Assembly (NCBI GenBank): GCA_036271555.1
Contig: DATBAK010000087.1
Coordinates: 42,941 to 106,940, forward strand
Reading direction: 5' to 3'
Length of the DNA stretch: 64,000 nt
Origin: Acidimicrobiia bacterium
GTDB taxonomy: Bacteria > Actinomycetota > Acidimicrobiia > IMCC26256 > PALSA-610
Positions within the stretch are counted from its first letter, which is position 1, and each line of letters starts with the position of its first letter. This document shows positions 32,143 through 40,537 of the stretch, piece by piece. Under the pieces are notes generated by a model, which was not told the origin of the DNA, did no database searches, and saw nothing but the letters and a program-made list of their open reading frames with translations. The translations under genes and the position numbers were made by a program.

Positions 32143-33938
32143 TACGCGACCTGGGCGGGTCGCGGTTGCTGGCGGATGCGGCCGTGGATGCGGGTGCCCG
32201 AGCCCGGCGCGCTGTCGACGGCGACCGAGCCGCCGATCGCGCCGAGCCGGTCGGCCATGTTCACGAAGCCGTGGCCCGTGCGCGCGATGTGGGTCGCATC
32301 GAAGCCCGCGCCGTCGTCGGCGACTTCGAACGCGAGCTCGTCGTCGGTCGCGAAGACCGAGACCGTGAGGCGCGCGCCCTCCCCCGCGTACTTGCCCGCG
32401 TTCTGCATCGCCTCGAGGCAGCAGAAGTACACGGCCGCTTCGACGTCCGAGGCATACCGGCCGACGTCGGCGACCACGTCGGTCGGCAGCACCGCGCGGT
32501 TGGCCGCGGCGCGCAGCGCCTCCGGCAGTCCGCGGTCCATGAGCAACGGCGGGTAGATGCCGTGCGCGAGCTCGCGCAGCTCCGTGAGCGTCTCCTGCGC
32601 CTCGGTGCGCAGCTCCTCGAGCAGCGTCGCGACGACCTCGCGGTCGCCGTCGAGCAGTTGCCGCGCGAGCCCGAGCTTCACCGCGAGCGCGACGAGGCGC
32701 TGCTGCGCGCCGTCGTGCAGGTTGCGTTCGATCTGCCGTCGCGAGCTGTCGGCCGCGGCGACGATGCGCGCGCGGGACGCGCTGAGGTCCTCGTTCGCGA
32801 CGCGCAGATCGTCGAGCGACGCTTGCAGCGCGGTGTCGAGTCGCGAGTTGTGCAGGCCGAGGCCGACCTGGCGCGCGAGCTCCGTGAGCACGCGCTCCTC
32901 TTCCTCGGTGAACGCGGCGTCGCCCTCCTTGCGCGCGCATACGAGCAACCCGACGAGCTCCCCCGCGTGGGCCATCGCCGCGACGCGCACGACCTTGCCC
33001 TCGTGCTCGGCGAGCACCTCCGGCAGCCACACCTGCATCCACGCGTTCCCGGACACGTGCGATCGCGCGACGACCGGAAGCTCCTCGGGTCGGAGCCGGA
33101 TGCGCCGGATACCGCGGTCGGGCACCGACGCGGCTCGTTCCAGCACGCCGTCGGCGCCGGTCCACACCTCGGCGGTCGTGAGGCGCAACGAGCGCTGCAG
33201 CGACTCGGCAAGCTGGAGCATGAGCTCGTCGAGCGCGATCGCGCGCGACATGCGCGCACCGAACGTCTGGAGTGCCTCGTCGGGCGCGCGCCGCCCGCCG
33301 TAGACGCGCTGGGTCGCGAAGTCGCTCAAGCGGTTGCGCACCGGAACGTACGCGATCGCCGCGATCGCGGCCGCGATCATCGACAACCCGAGCACGCGGC
33401 GTTCGGCGTGGTTGGGCGCGTCACCGAATCCGAGCACGACGAGCAGGTAGACGACGCCGATCATGAGGAGCACGCCGCCGGCCTCGATCGACCGCACGAG
33501 CAGGCGGTCGATGCGCGCGGCCGACGACTCGAACGAGCCGAGCACGAGCGCGAACGGCACGACGACCGATGCGCCGAGCGCGACCGCGCCGACACGACCG
33601 GGCCAGTCGAGCAGCACCTCGATGAGCCACACCGCGCTCGCGACCGCGCCGAACACGACGACACCCCACGCGGCCCACTGAAGCCGAGCGCGATCGACGA
33701 CCGTAAGCGCGCGGTACTGCGAGCGATACACGAAGAGCCCGGCGACGACGCCGACGACCGCGACCACCAGCGCGACCCCGAGCGCGGACCCGCCGACCGC
33801 GATCGCCACCGCGAGCCCGCCCCCGATCAGGACCGCGACCGCAGCGCGACCCAGACGCGAGCGCGAACGTTCGCGGGCCCGCGTGAGCACGACGACGATC
33901 GCCACACCCCAGAGGGCGGCGACGACGAGGGCGGTCAT
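32142..33938 (-). CDS. Membrane sensor histidine kinase (HisKA_3/NarX-like) with GAF domain
   Basis: Sensor kinase of 598 residues. Five to six helices fill residues 1-195; a GAF-like domain follows (~225-375). The dimerisation/phospho-acceptor motif is RRQIERNLHDGAQQRL. The HATPase_c domain has EAMQNAGKYA (N box), DDGAGFD (G1) and SGTRI (G2). The HDGAQQ box is typical of kinases partnering NarL-type regulators, fitting the regulator at 30278 and the receiver-cyclase at 34673. It is third in an operon; the gap to the upstream ATPase gene is 18 bp. Confidence 0.92.
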   Translation of the reverse strand: MTALVVAALWGVAIVVVLTRARERSRSRLGRAAVAVLIGGGLAVAIAVGGSALGVALVVAVVGVVAGLFVYRSQYRALTVVDRARLQWAAWGVVVFGAVASAVWLIEVLLDWPGRVGAVALGASVVVPFALVLGSFESSAARIDRLLVRSIEAGGVLLMIGVVYLLVVLGFGDAPNHAERRVLGLSMIAAAIAAIAYVPVRNRLSDFATQRVYGGRRAPDEALQTFGARMSRAIALDELMLQLAESLQRSLRLTTAEVWTGADGVLERAASVPDRGIRRIRLRPEELPVVARSHVSGNAWMQVWLPEVLAEHEGKVVRVAAMAHAGELVGLLVCARKEGDAAFTEEEERVLTELARQVGLGLHNSRLDTALQASLDDLRVANEDLSASRARIVAAADSSRRQIERNLHDGAQQRLVALAVKLGLARQLLDGDREVVATLLEELRTEAQETLTELRELAHGIYPPLLMDRGLPEALRAAANRAVLPTDVVADVGRYASDVEAAVYFCCLEAMQNAGKYAGEGARLTVSVFATDDELAFEVADDGAGFDATHIARTGHGFVNMADRLGAIGGSVAVDSAPGSGTRIHGRIRQQPRPAQVA

Positions 33939-33956
33939 GCGCGTCCGGTCCTTTGG

Positions 33957-34676
33957 TCAGCTCGTGGTGACGGCGGCGGGCGCGTCGGCCGGCAGCCCCG
34001 TCGATTCGATGCGACCGTCACGCATGCGCACGATCCGGTCGGCTGCGCCTGCGACCTCTTCGTTGTGTGTGACCATGACGATCGTCTGCCCGTCGGAGTG
34101 CAGTCGCTTGAACAGCTCGAGTACCTCGTGTCCGCCCTCGCTGTCGAGCGCGCCGGTCGGCTCGTCGGCGAGCAGCAGTGTGGGCTCGTTGGCGAGCGCG
34201 CGCGCGATCGCGAGCCGTTGCCGTTGACCACCCGAGAGCAGGCCCGGCGCCTCGCTCGCCTTGTCGCCGAGACCGAGCAGGTCGAGCAGGTCACGCGCGC
34301 GCGTCTCCGCGGGCTTGCGCTTCGTGCCCGCGATCACCGCGGGCAGCGCGACGTTCTCGAGCACGCTCATGCCTTCCAGCAGGTTGAAGAACTGGAACAC
34401 GACACCGATGTGCCGGCGACGCATGCGCGCGAGGTCGTCCTCGCCGCGGCCGGTGATGAGCTCGTCGGCGATCGTGATCTCGCCCTCGTCGGCGATGTCG
34501 AGGCCGGCGATGAGATTGAGGAGCGTCGACTTGCCGCAGCCCGACGGTCCCATGATCGCGACGAACTCACCCGCGGTGACGTCGAGGTCGACGCCGCGCA
34601 ACGCGCGCACCGGCGCGAGCTCGGCCTCGAACGTCTTTCGGACGCCGTGGACGCGACACACGAGGTTCGATGTCAC
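33957..34676 (-). CDS. MacB/LolD-type ABC ATPase without adjacent permease
   Basis: ABC ATPase of 239 residues. Walker A is GPSGCGKST, the signature LSGGQRQR, and Walker B LLLADEPTGALD; the GALDSEGG D-loop is typical of MacB/LolD-type export systems. The GTG start (34674-34676) overlaps the cyclase stop as GTGA. The usual FtsX-like permease is missing; the next gene is the histidine kinase. It may share the permease encoded at 41259 or another, or have a signalling role. Confidence 0.9.
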   Translation of the reverse strand: MTSNLVCRVHGVRKTFEAELAPVRALRGVDLDVTAGEFVAIMGPSGCGKSTLLNLIAGLDIADEGEITIADELITGRGEDDLARMRRRHIGVVFQFFNLLEGMSVLENVALPAVIAGTKRKPAETRARDLLDLLGLGDKASEAPGLLSGGQRQRLAIARALANEPTLLLADEPTGALDSEGGHEVLELFKRLHSDGQTIVMVTHNEEVAGAADRIVRMRDGRIESTGLPADAPAAVTTS

Positions 34677-36022
34677 AGAGTTGCTCCTCCACTTCCGGCC
34701 GCTTCGACCGCCGCCGCGCTCGCCAGCCGGAAGGCGAGCACCGGCGTTTCCCGTCCCTTGACCGACTGCTCGCCCAGCGACTCCAGCTCGGGCGTGCTCG
34801 TCAACTGCGCAACCGTCGTGTCCGACAGCACGGTCGTGCCCGCCGGACGCGCGAGATCCTGAAGCCGCTGCGCGAGGTTCACCGTGTCGCCGACGAGCGT
34901 GTACTCGAGCCGCTCCTCGGAGCCGAGCAGCGCGGCGGCAACGTCGCCGGTCGAGAGCCCGATGCCGAGCCCGAACGCCGCGAGCTCGCGCCCCGCCCAC
35001 GTGTGATCGATCTCCCGCTGGTTGGCGTGCATCATCAACGCCGCCGCGAGCGCGGCGTCGGCGTGGTCGGTCTGCGCATAGGGCGCACCGAACACGGCCA
35101 TCACCGCGTCGCCGACGTACTGCATGACCGTGCCGCCGTGATCGAGCACCGCGCGGTTCATCGCGGCGCGGTGCTCGTTGAGCTGGCCCGCGAGCACTGT
35201 GGGATCGGTGCGCTCGGCGATGCCCGAGTAGCCGCGCACGTCGGACATCAGCACCGTCACGACGAGCCGTTCGGTCTCGCCGATGTTGCGGCCGTCGCGC
35301 CGCAGCTTCTCCGCGAGCCCGCCGGGGAGCAGCCGGCTCAGCGACTCACCCTGCTCTTCGCGGTCGACGATCGCCTTCTGCAGCAGCCGTAGCCGGCGCA
35401 GCGCGCTCTCGCGCCCCGCGCTCGCCTCGCGCGCGAGCGTGAGGAACAGCGACTCGATCGCGTCGTTCACCGCTTCGGCGGGCATGCCGGCAGACGCGGC
35501 GATCGCCTTCACGGGCCGGCCCTCGGCGATCCACTGGAGGAGCTGGTCCTCCTGCTCGGTGAGCTCGCCGTCGGCGCGCACCGGTGACACGAGCGCGTTC
35601 ACGATCGCGGGGTCGAGCATGCTCCCGCCGGTCGCGACCTCGCGCACCGCGCGCACGAGCTGGTCGCCGTCGCCGACGCGATCCTTCAAGAGGTACGCGT
35701 AGCCCGCGGCGCCGTCGTTCAGCAGCGCGATCGCGTACTCGGGCTCGTCGTACTGCGAGAGCACGACGACGCCGGTACCCGGGTGCTTGAGGCGCACGCT
35801 GCGCGCGGCCTCGATGCCTTCGTTCTGGAAGCTCGGGGGCATCCGGATGTCGGTGACGAGCACGTTGGGCTCGGTGTCGTCGCAGCCGGTGAGCACGCCG
35901 TCGAAGTCCTCGGCCACGCCGACGACCTCGAGATCGGCCTGGAGGTTCAGCAGCGCCCGCACTCCCTCGCGCACGAGCAGCGAGTCGTCGGCGAGGAACA
36001 CCGTGATCCTGGGCTCGTCCAC
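34673..36022 (-). CDS. Receiver-HTH-class III nucleotide cyclase
   Basis: Three-domain protein of 449 residues. Receiver: residues 1-130, acids 12/13, phospho-acceptor Asp58. A LuxR-like HTH segment (LTEQEDQLLQWIAEGRPVKAIAASAGM, ~154-200) resembles that of the paralogue at 30278 but is weaker. The cyclase homology domain covers ~250-420: metal Asp261 and Asp305, transition-state Asn382 and Arg386. The purine-selecting Lys position carries Gln301 (VMQYVGD), so ATP versus GTP use is uncertain. It is first in the operon with ATPase, kinase and mycothiol-type gene, and divergent from a cyclic-nucleotide-binding protein. Confidence 0.9.
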   Translation of the reverse strand: MDEPRITVFLADDSLLVREGVRALLNLQADLEVVGVAEDFDGVLTGCDDTEPNVLVTDIRMPPSFQNEGIEAARSVRLKHPGTGVVVLSQYDEPEYAIALLNDGAAGYAYLLKDRVGDGDQLVRAVREVATGGSMLDPAIVNALVSPVRADGELTEQEDQLLQWIAEGRPVKAIAASAGMPAEAVNDAIESLFLTLAREASAGRESALRRLRLLQKAIVDREEQGESLSRLLPGGLAEKLRRDGRNIGETERLVVTVLMSDVRGYSGIAERTDPTVLAGQLNEHRAAMNRAVLDHGGTVMQYVGDAVMAVFGAPYAQTDHADAALAAALMMHANQREIDHTWAGRELAAFGLGIGLSTGDVAAALLGSEERLEYTLVGDTVNLAQRLQDLARPAGTTVLSDTTVAQLTSTPELESLGEQSVKGRETPVLAFRLASAAAVEAAGSGGATL

Positions 36023-36174
36023 CGGGACATTCGACTCGATCCGGACTCAGGCGACAAGGGAGCGCGCCCCCGACAATGAGGTGTGCTGGCACCCGTCGAC
36101 GACACCGGCGGACCCCATGTCGCCGCGCCGTCGCCGTCGGTACGGTGCGAAGCGAACCTGCGAGGAGGTCGGGG

Positions 36175-37182
36175 ATGAGGGTCGAGTCGTCGGTCACGTC
36201 ACTTTCGTGGATCCCGTCCGAGGCGGTGACGGGCATCAACCGCGCCGTCTTCGACAGCGGGCTCGGGCACTACGACGACCCGCCGCCGGACGCGATCGCC
36301 GACCTCGACGCGCTGCGCGACGCGGACCGGTTCCGGTTCGCGAACCGCCTGCACGCGTGGATCGACGTCGAAGACGGGCACATCGTCGGCTCCGGCTATG
36401 CCGACGACAGCGGCGGGATGATGGGCTCGACCACGGTGCGCGTCGCGACGCGCGAAGTCACGTTCGCGGCACCCGCCCTCCCCGACATCCAGGCCGAGCC
36501 CGAGTCGGGTGACGGTTGGGTGCGCTTCGAGCAGACGGTCGGCGGCCGCACCGCGTTCCCCGCGCCGCGCCGTGTGAACCATCCCCCGTTCGTGCAGTTC
36601 CGCGCGCCGCTCGTATGGACGACGCTCACGCTCACGCTGCACGCCGACGGGAGGATCGAACCGGAGATCACGGGCGCGAGCACGTTCCCACGCCACTGGA
36701 TCTACGACGACGGCGGTGCGCTCTGCGCCAAGGCGGGGCTCGCCGACTTCAAGCAGTGGTATCGCAAGGCGTTCGGTCGGCATTCGCCGTGGGGCAGCCA
36801 GAACTCGAAGGCGTTCGTGACCGCGGTCGAGACCGCGCTCGAGCGCGAGCTCTCGACGCGGATCATGCGGGGCGACGAGAAGCCGAAGATCCGCAACTTC
36901 AAGGCGGGTGCGCTGCTCACCGAGCAGGGCGCGCCCGGCGACGAGGTGTTCCTCGTGCTCGACGGCGTGGTCGTCGCGGAGGTGAACGGCGAGCCGCTCG
37001 CGGAGTACGGGCCCGGCGCGATCCTCGGCGAGCGCGCCGCGCTCGAAGGCGGCCCGCGCACCGCGACGCTGCGCGCAGTCACGAAGGTTCGCGTCGCGGC
37101 CGTCGCCTCCGACCAGCTCGACCGGACCGCCCTCGCGGAGGTCGCGCAGGGTCATCGTCACGAGGACGCGCCCGAGTCGTGA
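36175..37182 (+). CDS. Cyclic-nucleotide-binding protein with unknown N-terminal domain
   Basis: Soluble 335-residue protein. The first ~230 residues are an unrecognised alpha/beta domain (conserved-looking WIPSEAVTGINRAVFDSGLG, ASTFPRHWIYDDGG, KAFGRHSPWGSQNSKAF). Residues ~238-318 form a CNMP-binding domain with the phosphate cassette GERAALEGGPRTATL, where Glu and Arg needed for cAMP/cGMP binding are kept. No HTH follows, so it is not a Crp-type regulator. The ATG at 36175 sits behind GAGGAGG. It overlaps the MBL-fold gene as GTGA and is divergent from the cyclase. Confidence 0.85.
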   Translation: MRVESSVTSLSWIPSEAVTGINRAVFDSGLGHYDDPPPDAIADLDALRDADRFRFANRLHAWIDVEDGHIVGSGYADDSGGMMGSTTVRVATREVTFAAPALPDIQAEPESGDGWVRFEQTVGGRTAFPAPRRVNHPPFVQFRAPLVWTTLTLTLHADGRIEPEITGASTFPRHWIYDDGGALCAKAGLADFKQWYRKAFGRHSPWGSQNSKAFVTAVETALERELSTRIMRGDEKPKIRNFKAGALLTEQGAPGDEVFLVLDGVVVAEVNGEPLAEYGPGAILGERAALEGGPRTATLRAVTKVRVAAVASDQLDRTALAEVAQGHRHEDAPES

Positions 37183-38003
37183 GACTGCTGTTCGCGGGCG
37201 TGCGCGGCTCGACGCCCGTCGGCGGTCCGCAGTTCGCGCGCGTCGGCGGGCACACGTCGTGTGTCGCGGTGTTCCGCGGCGACGAGCGGGCGCCGGCGCT
37301 CGTGCTCGACGCGGGGACCGGGATCATGAACCTCACACCGCGCTTCGACGACGCGCCGTTCCGAGGCTCGATCCTGCTCACGCACCTCCACTGGGACCAT
37401 CTCCAGGGCTTGCCGTTCTTCCGGCCCGCGGATCGCGACGACGCGCACGTGATGCTCGCGATGCCCGCGCAGGGCGACCCCGTCGAGGTGCTGCGGCGCG
37501 CGTTGTCGCCGCCGCACTTCCCGATCGGACCGGAAGGGCTCAACGGATCGTGGCGCTTCGTCGGGCTCGACGAGGGCACCCACGACGTCGAAGGCTTCGA
37601 GGTGACCGCGCGCGCGGTCCCGCACAAGGGCGGTCGCACGTTCGGCTACCGCGTCTCGGATGGCACGCGCAGCTTCGCCTACCTCCCCGACCACGGACGG
37701 CGCGGACCGGACGCCGCGGACGTCGGCGACGCCGGCGCGCGCGACCTCGCGGCCGGCGTCGACGTGCTCGTGCACGGCGCCCCGTTCCTCGCGAGCGAGC
37801 AGGCGATCGCCGACCTCTACGGCCACGCGACGGTCGACGACGCGCTCGCGCGGGCGACGTCGTCGGGCGCGGCGCGACTCGTCCTCACGCATCACGGACC
37901 GACACGCGCCGACGACGCGGTCGACGCGATCGAGCGCGACGCGGCCGCGCGGTTCGAAGGCTGCGTCGAAGCCGCCTACGACGGCGACTTCATCGAGGTG
38001 TGA
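37179..38003 (+). CDS. Metallo-beta-lactamase-fold hydrolase (possible phosphodiesterase)
   Basis: Metal hydrolase of 274 residues in the PhnP/RNase Z-like branch. The metal motif HxHxDH is THLHWDH (about residues 68-74), with further ligands likely in ARAVPHKGG, YLPDHG and LTHHGP. Start GTG 37179-37181 overlaps the upstream stop. Members of this fold include cyclic-nucleotide phosphodiesterases. Coupling to a CNMP-binding protein makes that activity plausible but unproven. It is followed by a GC hairpin and the convergent cupredoxin gene. Confidence 0.85.
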   Translation: MRLLFAGVRGSTPVGGPQFARVGGHTSCVAVFRGDERAPALVLDAGTGIMNLTPRFDDAPFRGSILLTHLHWDHLQGLPFFRPADRDDAHVMLAMPAQGDPVEVLRRALSPPHFPIGPEGLNGSWRFVGLDEGTHDVEGFEVTARAVPHKGGRTFGYRVSDGTRSFAYLPDHGRRGPDAADVGDAGARDLAAGVDVLVHGAPFLASEQAIADLYGHATVDDALARATSSGAARLVLTHHGPTRADDAVDAIERDAAARFEGCVEAAYDGDFIEV

Positions 38004-38014
38004 CGTTCGGGTGC

Positions 38015-38038
38015 CGCCGGCTCGCCGGCTCGCCGGCG
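38015..38038. terminator. GC-rich hairpin between convergent genes
   Basis: CGCCGGC, an internal CCGGCT-type segment and GCCGGCG form a 24-bp palindromic element. It lies between the stop of the MBL-fold gene (38003) and that of the cupredoxin gene (38041). It probably terminates both transcripts. Confidence 0.6.
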
Positions 38039-38040
38039 CG

Positions 38041-38391
38041 TCAGCTCGTGATCGTGATCGTCCCGTGCATCTGCGTCGGGTGGTATTCGCAGTGGAAGGG
38101 GTACGCGCCCGGCTTCGCGGTCACCGTGACCGAGTCGGTCTTGCCCGCTTCGACGTCCTTGTCGATGTGCATGCCCGGCACGGTGAGGTTGTGCTCGACG
38201 CTGCCCGTGTTGGCGACGACGAACGTGACCTTGCCCTTTGCCATCGTCACGACCATGGGCGAGTACGCGAAGTTCTTCGCGTGCAGCGTGACGCTCGGTC
38301 CGCTCGCACCCTTCGAGCCGGAGCTGCCACACGCGCTCACGAGCACGCCGGCGAGAACGAAGGCACTGACCAGGCTGAGTACGCGACGCAT
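38041..38391 (-). CDS. Cupredoxin-type copper lipoprotein
   Basis: Exported 116-residue blue-copper protein. The lipoprotein signal (LAGVLVSACGSS) is followed by a Gly/Ser linker and a plastocyanin-like fold. Type 1 copper ligands are visible: His in SVEHNLTV, then Cys, His and Met in the C-x2-H-x3-M motif (FHCEYHPTQM). It probably carries electrons outside the membrane; the partner is unknown. The ATG at 38391 begins the signal peptide; a longer upstream frame is antisense to the amidase gene. Confidence 0.88.
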   Translation of the reverse strand: MRRVLSLVSAFVLAGVLVSACGSSGSKGASGPSVTLHAKNFAYSPMVVTMAKGKVTFVVANTGSVEHNLTVPGMHIDKDVEAGKTDSVTVTAKPGAYPFHCEYHPTQMHGTITITS

Positions 38392-38482
38392 CGTTTCCCC
38401 ATCTCCGAGCGACATCCTGCGTGCCGACGGAGAGTGATTACGCAGCGGGCGCGCGAGCGGTTCACCGTGCGAGCATGAAGCC

Positions 38483-39871
38483 ATGGATACGGCTTTCACC
38501 TCTGCATCCGACCTTGCGCGCGCGATCCGGGCGAAGGAGATCTCGAGCCGCGAGCTGCTCGATCTGTTCGTCGCGCGCATCGAGCGGTTGAACGGACCGG
38601 TCAACGCGGTCGTCACCCTCGACGTCGACCGCGCGCGCGCCGACGCCGACCGCGCCGATGCCGCGATCGCGCGCGGCGACGACGTCGGTCCGCTGCACGG
38701 GCTGCCGGTGACCATCAAGGACGCGATCGAGACTGCCGGTATCCGGTCGACGGGCGGCGCGGTCGAGCTGCGCGACCACGTGCCCGCGACCGACGCCGAA
38801 GCCGTCGCGCGCGTGAAGCGCGCGGGCGCGGTCGTGTTCGGGAAGACGAACGTGCCGCGCTGGTCGGGCGACTTCCAGACGTACAACGAGATCTTCGGGA
38901 CGACGAACAACCCGTGGGACACGGCGCGCGTGCCCGGCGGTTCCTCGGGCGGCGCCGCGGCATCGGTCGCGAGCGGCTTCACGAGCTTCGAGATCGGCAC
39001 CGACATCGGTGGCTCGGTCCGTATTCCATCGCATTGCTGCGGCACGTTCGGGTTGAAGCCCAGCTTCGGCGTGATCCCGCAGCGCGGCTACCTCGACCAC
39101 GTCGGTGGGGGCACGACCGACGCCGACATCAACGTGTTCGGCCCGATCGCGCGCAGTGCCGCCGATCTCGACCTGCTGCTCGACGTGCTCGCCGGACCGC
39201 TTCCCGAGCAGGCCGCCGCGTGGCGACTCGAGCTCCCGCGAGCGCGGTTCGACTCGGTGAAGGGTCTGCGCGTCGGTACGTGGTTCGACCATCCCGGCGC
39301 GCCGGTTGACCGCGAGTACCGCGCACTCCTCGGCGCGGCGGCGGATCGGCTCGCCGACGCGGGCGCGCACGTCGACGACTCGCACCCGCCGATCGACTTC
39401 ACGGAGCAGGTCACGCTGTTCAACGCGATGATCCTCCCCGCGATCTCGGTGTCGCTCGAACCGGAGCTCCAGGACGCGCTGTCGGGCAGCCATCGCGCGT
39501 GGCTGCAACTCGAAGCGCAGCGCGCCGAGGTCCGGCGCGTCTGGTCGGAATGGTTCGACGACCACGACCTCCTGCTCTGCCCGGTCTTGAGCGTCCCCGC
39601 GTTCCCGCACGACCAGGCCGGTGACTTCATGACCCGGCAGGTGCAGGTGAACGGCGAGACCCGTTCGTACCCGGAGCTCGTGTCGTGGGCCGGGCTCGTC
39701 GGCATCACCGGTCATCCGTCGGCCGTGCCCCCGATCGGGCGCACCGAAGCCGGCCTGCCCGTCGGCATGCAGATGGTGGGCGGCTACCTGCGCGACCGCG
39801 ACGCGATCGCGGGCGCGCGCATCGCCGAGGAGATCTTCGGCGGCTTCACCGCGCCGCCCGGATTCTCGTAG
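38483..39871 (+). CDS. Amidase-signature-family hydrolase
   Basis: Amidase of 462 residues. The Ser-cisSer-Lys catalytic set is intact: Lys in LPVTIKDAIE (near residue 78), cis-Ser in PGGSSGGAAASVASG and the nucleophile Ser in TDIGGSVRIP. The family covers fatty-amide, indoleacetamide and GatA-like enzymes; absence of GatB/C neighbours and the FQTYNEIFGTTNNPW segment favour a catabolic amidase. The ATG at 38483 is divergent from the cupredoxin gene. Confidence 0.9.
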   Translation: MDTAFTSASDLARAIRAKEISSRELLDLFVARIERLNGPVNAVVTLDVDRARADADRADAAIARGDDVGPLHGLPVTIKDAIETAGIRSTGGAVELRDHVPATDAEAVARVKRAGAVVFGKTNVPRWSGDFQTYNEIFGTTNNPWDTARVPGGSSGGAAASVASGFTSFEIGTDIGGSVRIPSHCCGTFGLKPSFGVIPQRGYLDHVGGGTTDADINVFGPIARSAADLDLLLDVLAGPLPEQAAAWRLELPRARFDSVKGLRVGTWFDHPGAPVDREYRALLGAAADRLADAGAHVDDSHPPIDFTEQVTLFNAMILPAISVSLEPELQDALSGSHRAWLQLEAQRAEVRRVWSEWFDDHDLLLCPVLSVPAFPHDQAGDFMTRQVQVNGETRSYPELVSWAGLVGITGHPSAVPPIGRTEAGLPVGMQMVGGYLRDRDAIAGARIAEEIFGGFTAPPGFS

Positions 39872-39878
39872 TCGAGCC

Positions 39879-39920
39879 TTGACCTGTGCTCTCCGGGTAT
39901 GCATACTGCGAATGCATACC
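39879..39920 (+). promoter_or_regulatory. PadR promoter with overlapping palindromic operator
   Basis: TTGACC at 39879-39884 and CATACT at 39902-39907 give a -35/-10 pair with 17-bp spacing. The perfect dyad GGTATGCAT-N7-ATGCATACC (39896-39920) covers the -10, so a bound regulator would block polymerase. The ATGCAT-type halves fit PadR-family sites. The regulator gene starts 12 bp downstream, so autorepression is expected. Confidence 0.7.
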
Positions 39921-39931
39921 GAGGGGGTCGG

Positions 39932-40537
39932 ATGGGCGTTCGTGAGGGACTGCTCGCCCTGCTGGAGCGGGAGCCGGCGTACGGCTACCAGCTGAAGACG
40001 GGCTTCGAGAGCGCGACCGGCGGGATGTGGTCGCTGAACGTCGGGCAGGTCTACGCGACCCTCGACCGGCTCGAGCGCGACGGCTTCGTCGTCTCCAAGG
40101 AGCACGACGGCCAGCGCTCGTACGAGATCACCGCGGCCGGTTCGAAGGAGCTCGGCTCGTGGTGGGAGAGCGTGCCGAGCGACGACCCGCCGCCGCGCGA
40201 CGAGCTGATGGTGAAGGTGCTGATCGCGATCGCGCACGACCGCGAGCACGCGATCGAGGTGATCACCCACCAGCGCGACTCGCTGCTCATGCTGCTCCAA
40301 CAGCATCGGCGCGCGATGACGCGGCGCGGCGCGAAGAGCGCCGACCCCGTCGTCGACGCGCTCGTGCGCGACGCGCTGATCGTGCGCGCGGAAGCCGACC
40401 TGCGCTGGCTCGATCTCTGCGAGGAGCGCGTCACGCCGAAGCGCGCCCGCGTACGGACGCGCGAGTCCGATTCCGTCGCCGCCAACGACGGGGCACCGAC
40501 TCGTCGCACCCGATCCTCACGGAAGGAACGGTCATGA
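39932..40537 (+). CDS. PadR-family transcriptional regulator
   Basis: Regulator of 201 residues. The winged HTH covers the first ~85 residues (REGLLALLEREPAYGYQLKTGFE, GQVYATLDRLERDGFV). A helical C-terminal dimerisation domain and a basic Arg/Ser tail follow. The ATG at 39932 behind GAGGGGG is preferred; an in-frame ATG at 39899 lies inside the operator. It overlaps the ABC ATPase gene (ATGA), so it heads a regulator-ATPase-permease operon, as with other PadR-controlled exporters. Confidence 0.9.
   Translation: MGVREGLLALLEREPAYGYQLKTGFESATGGMWSLNVGQVYATLDRLERDGFVVSKEHDGQRSYEITAAGSKELGSWWESVPSDDPPPRDELMVKVLIAIAHDREHAIEVITHQRDSLLMLLQQHRRAMTRRGAKSADPVVDALVRDALIVRAEADLRWLDLCEERVTPKRARVRTRESDSVAANDGAPTRRTRSSRKERS

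Noticed and set aside
36023..36174. A Crp-type cAMP box in the cyclase/CNMP divergent region
   Set aside because: No TGTGA-N6-TCACA-like dyad is visible, and the CNMP protein has no DNA-binding domain.
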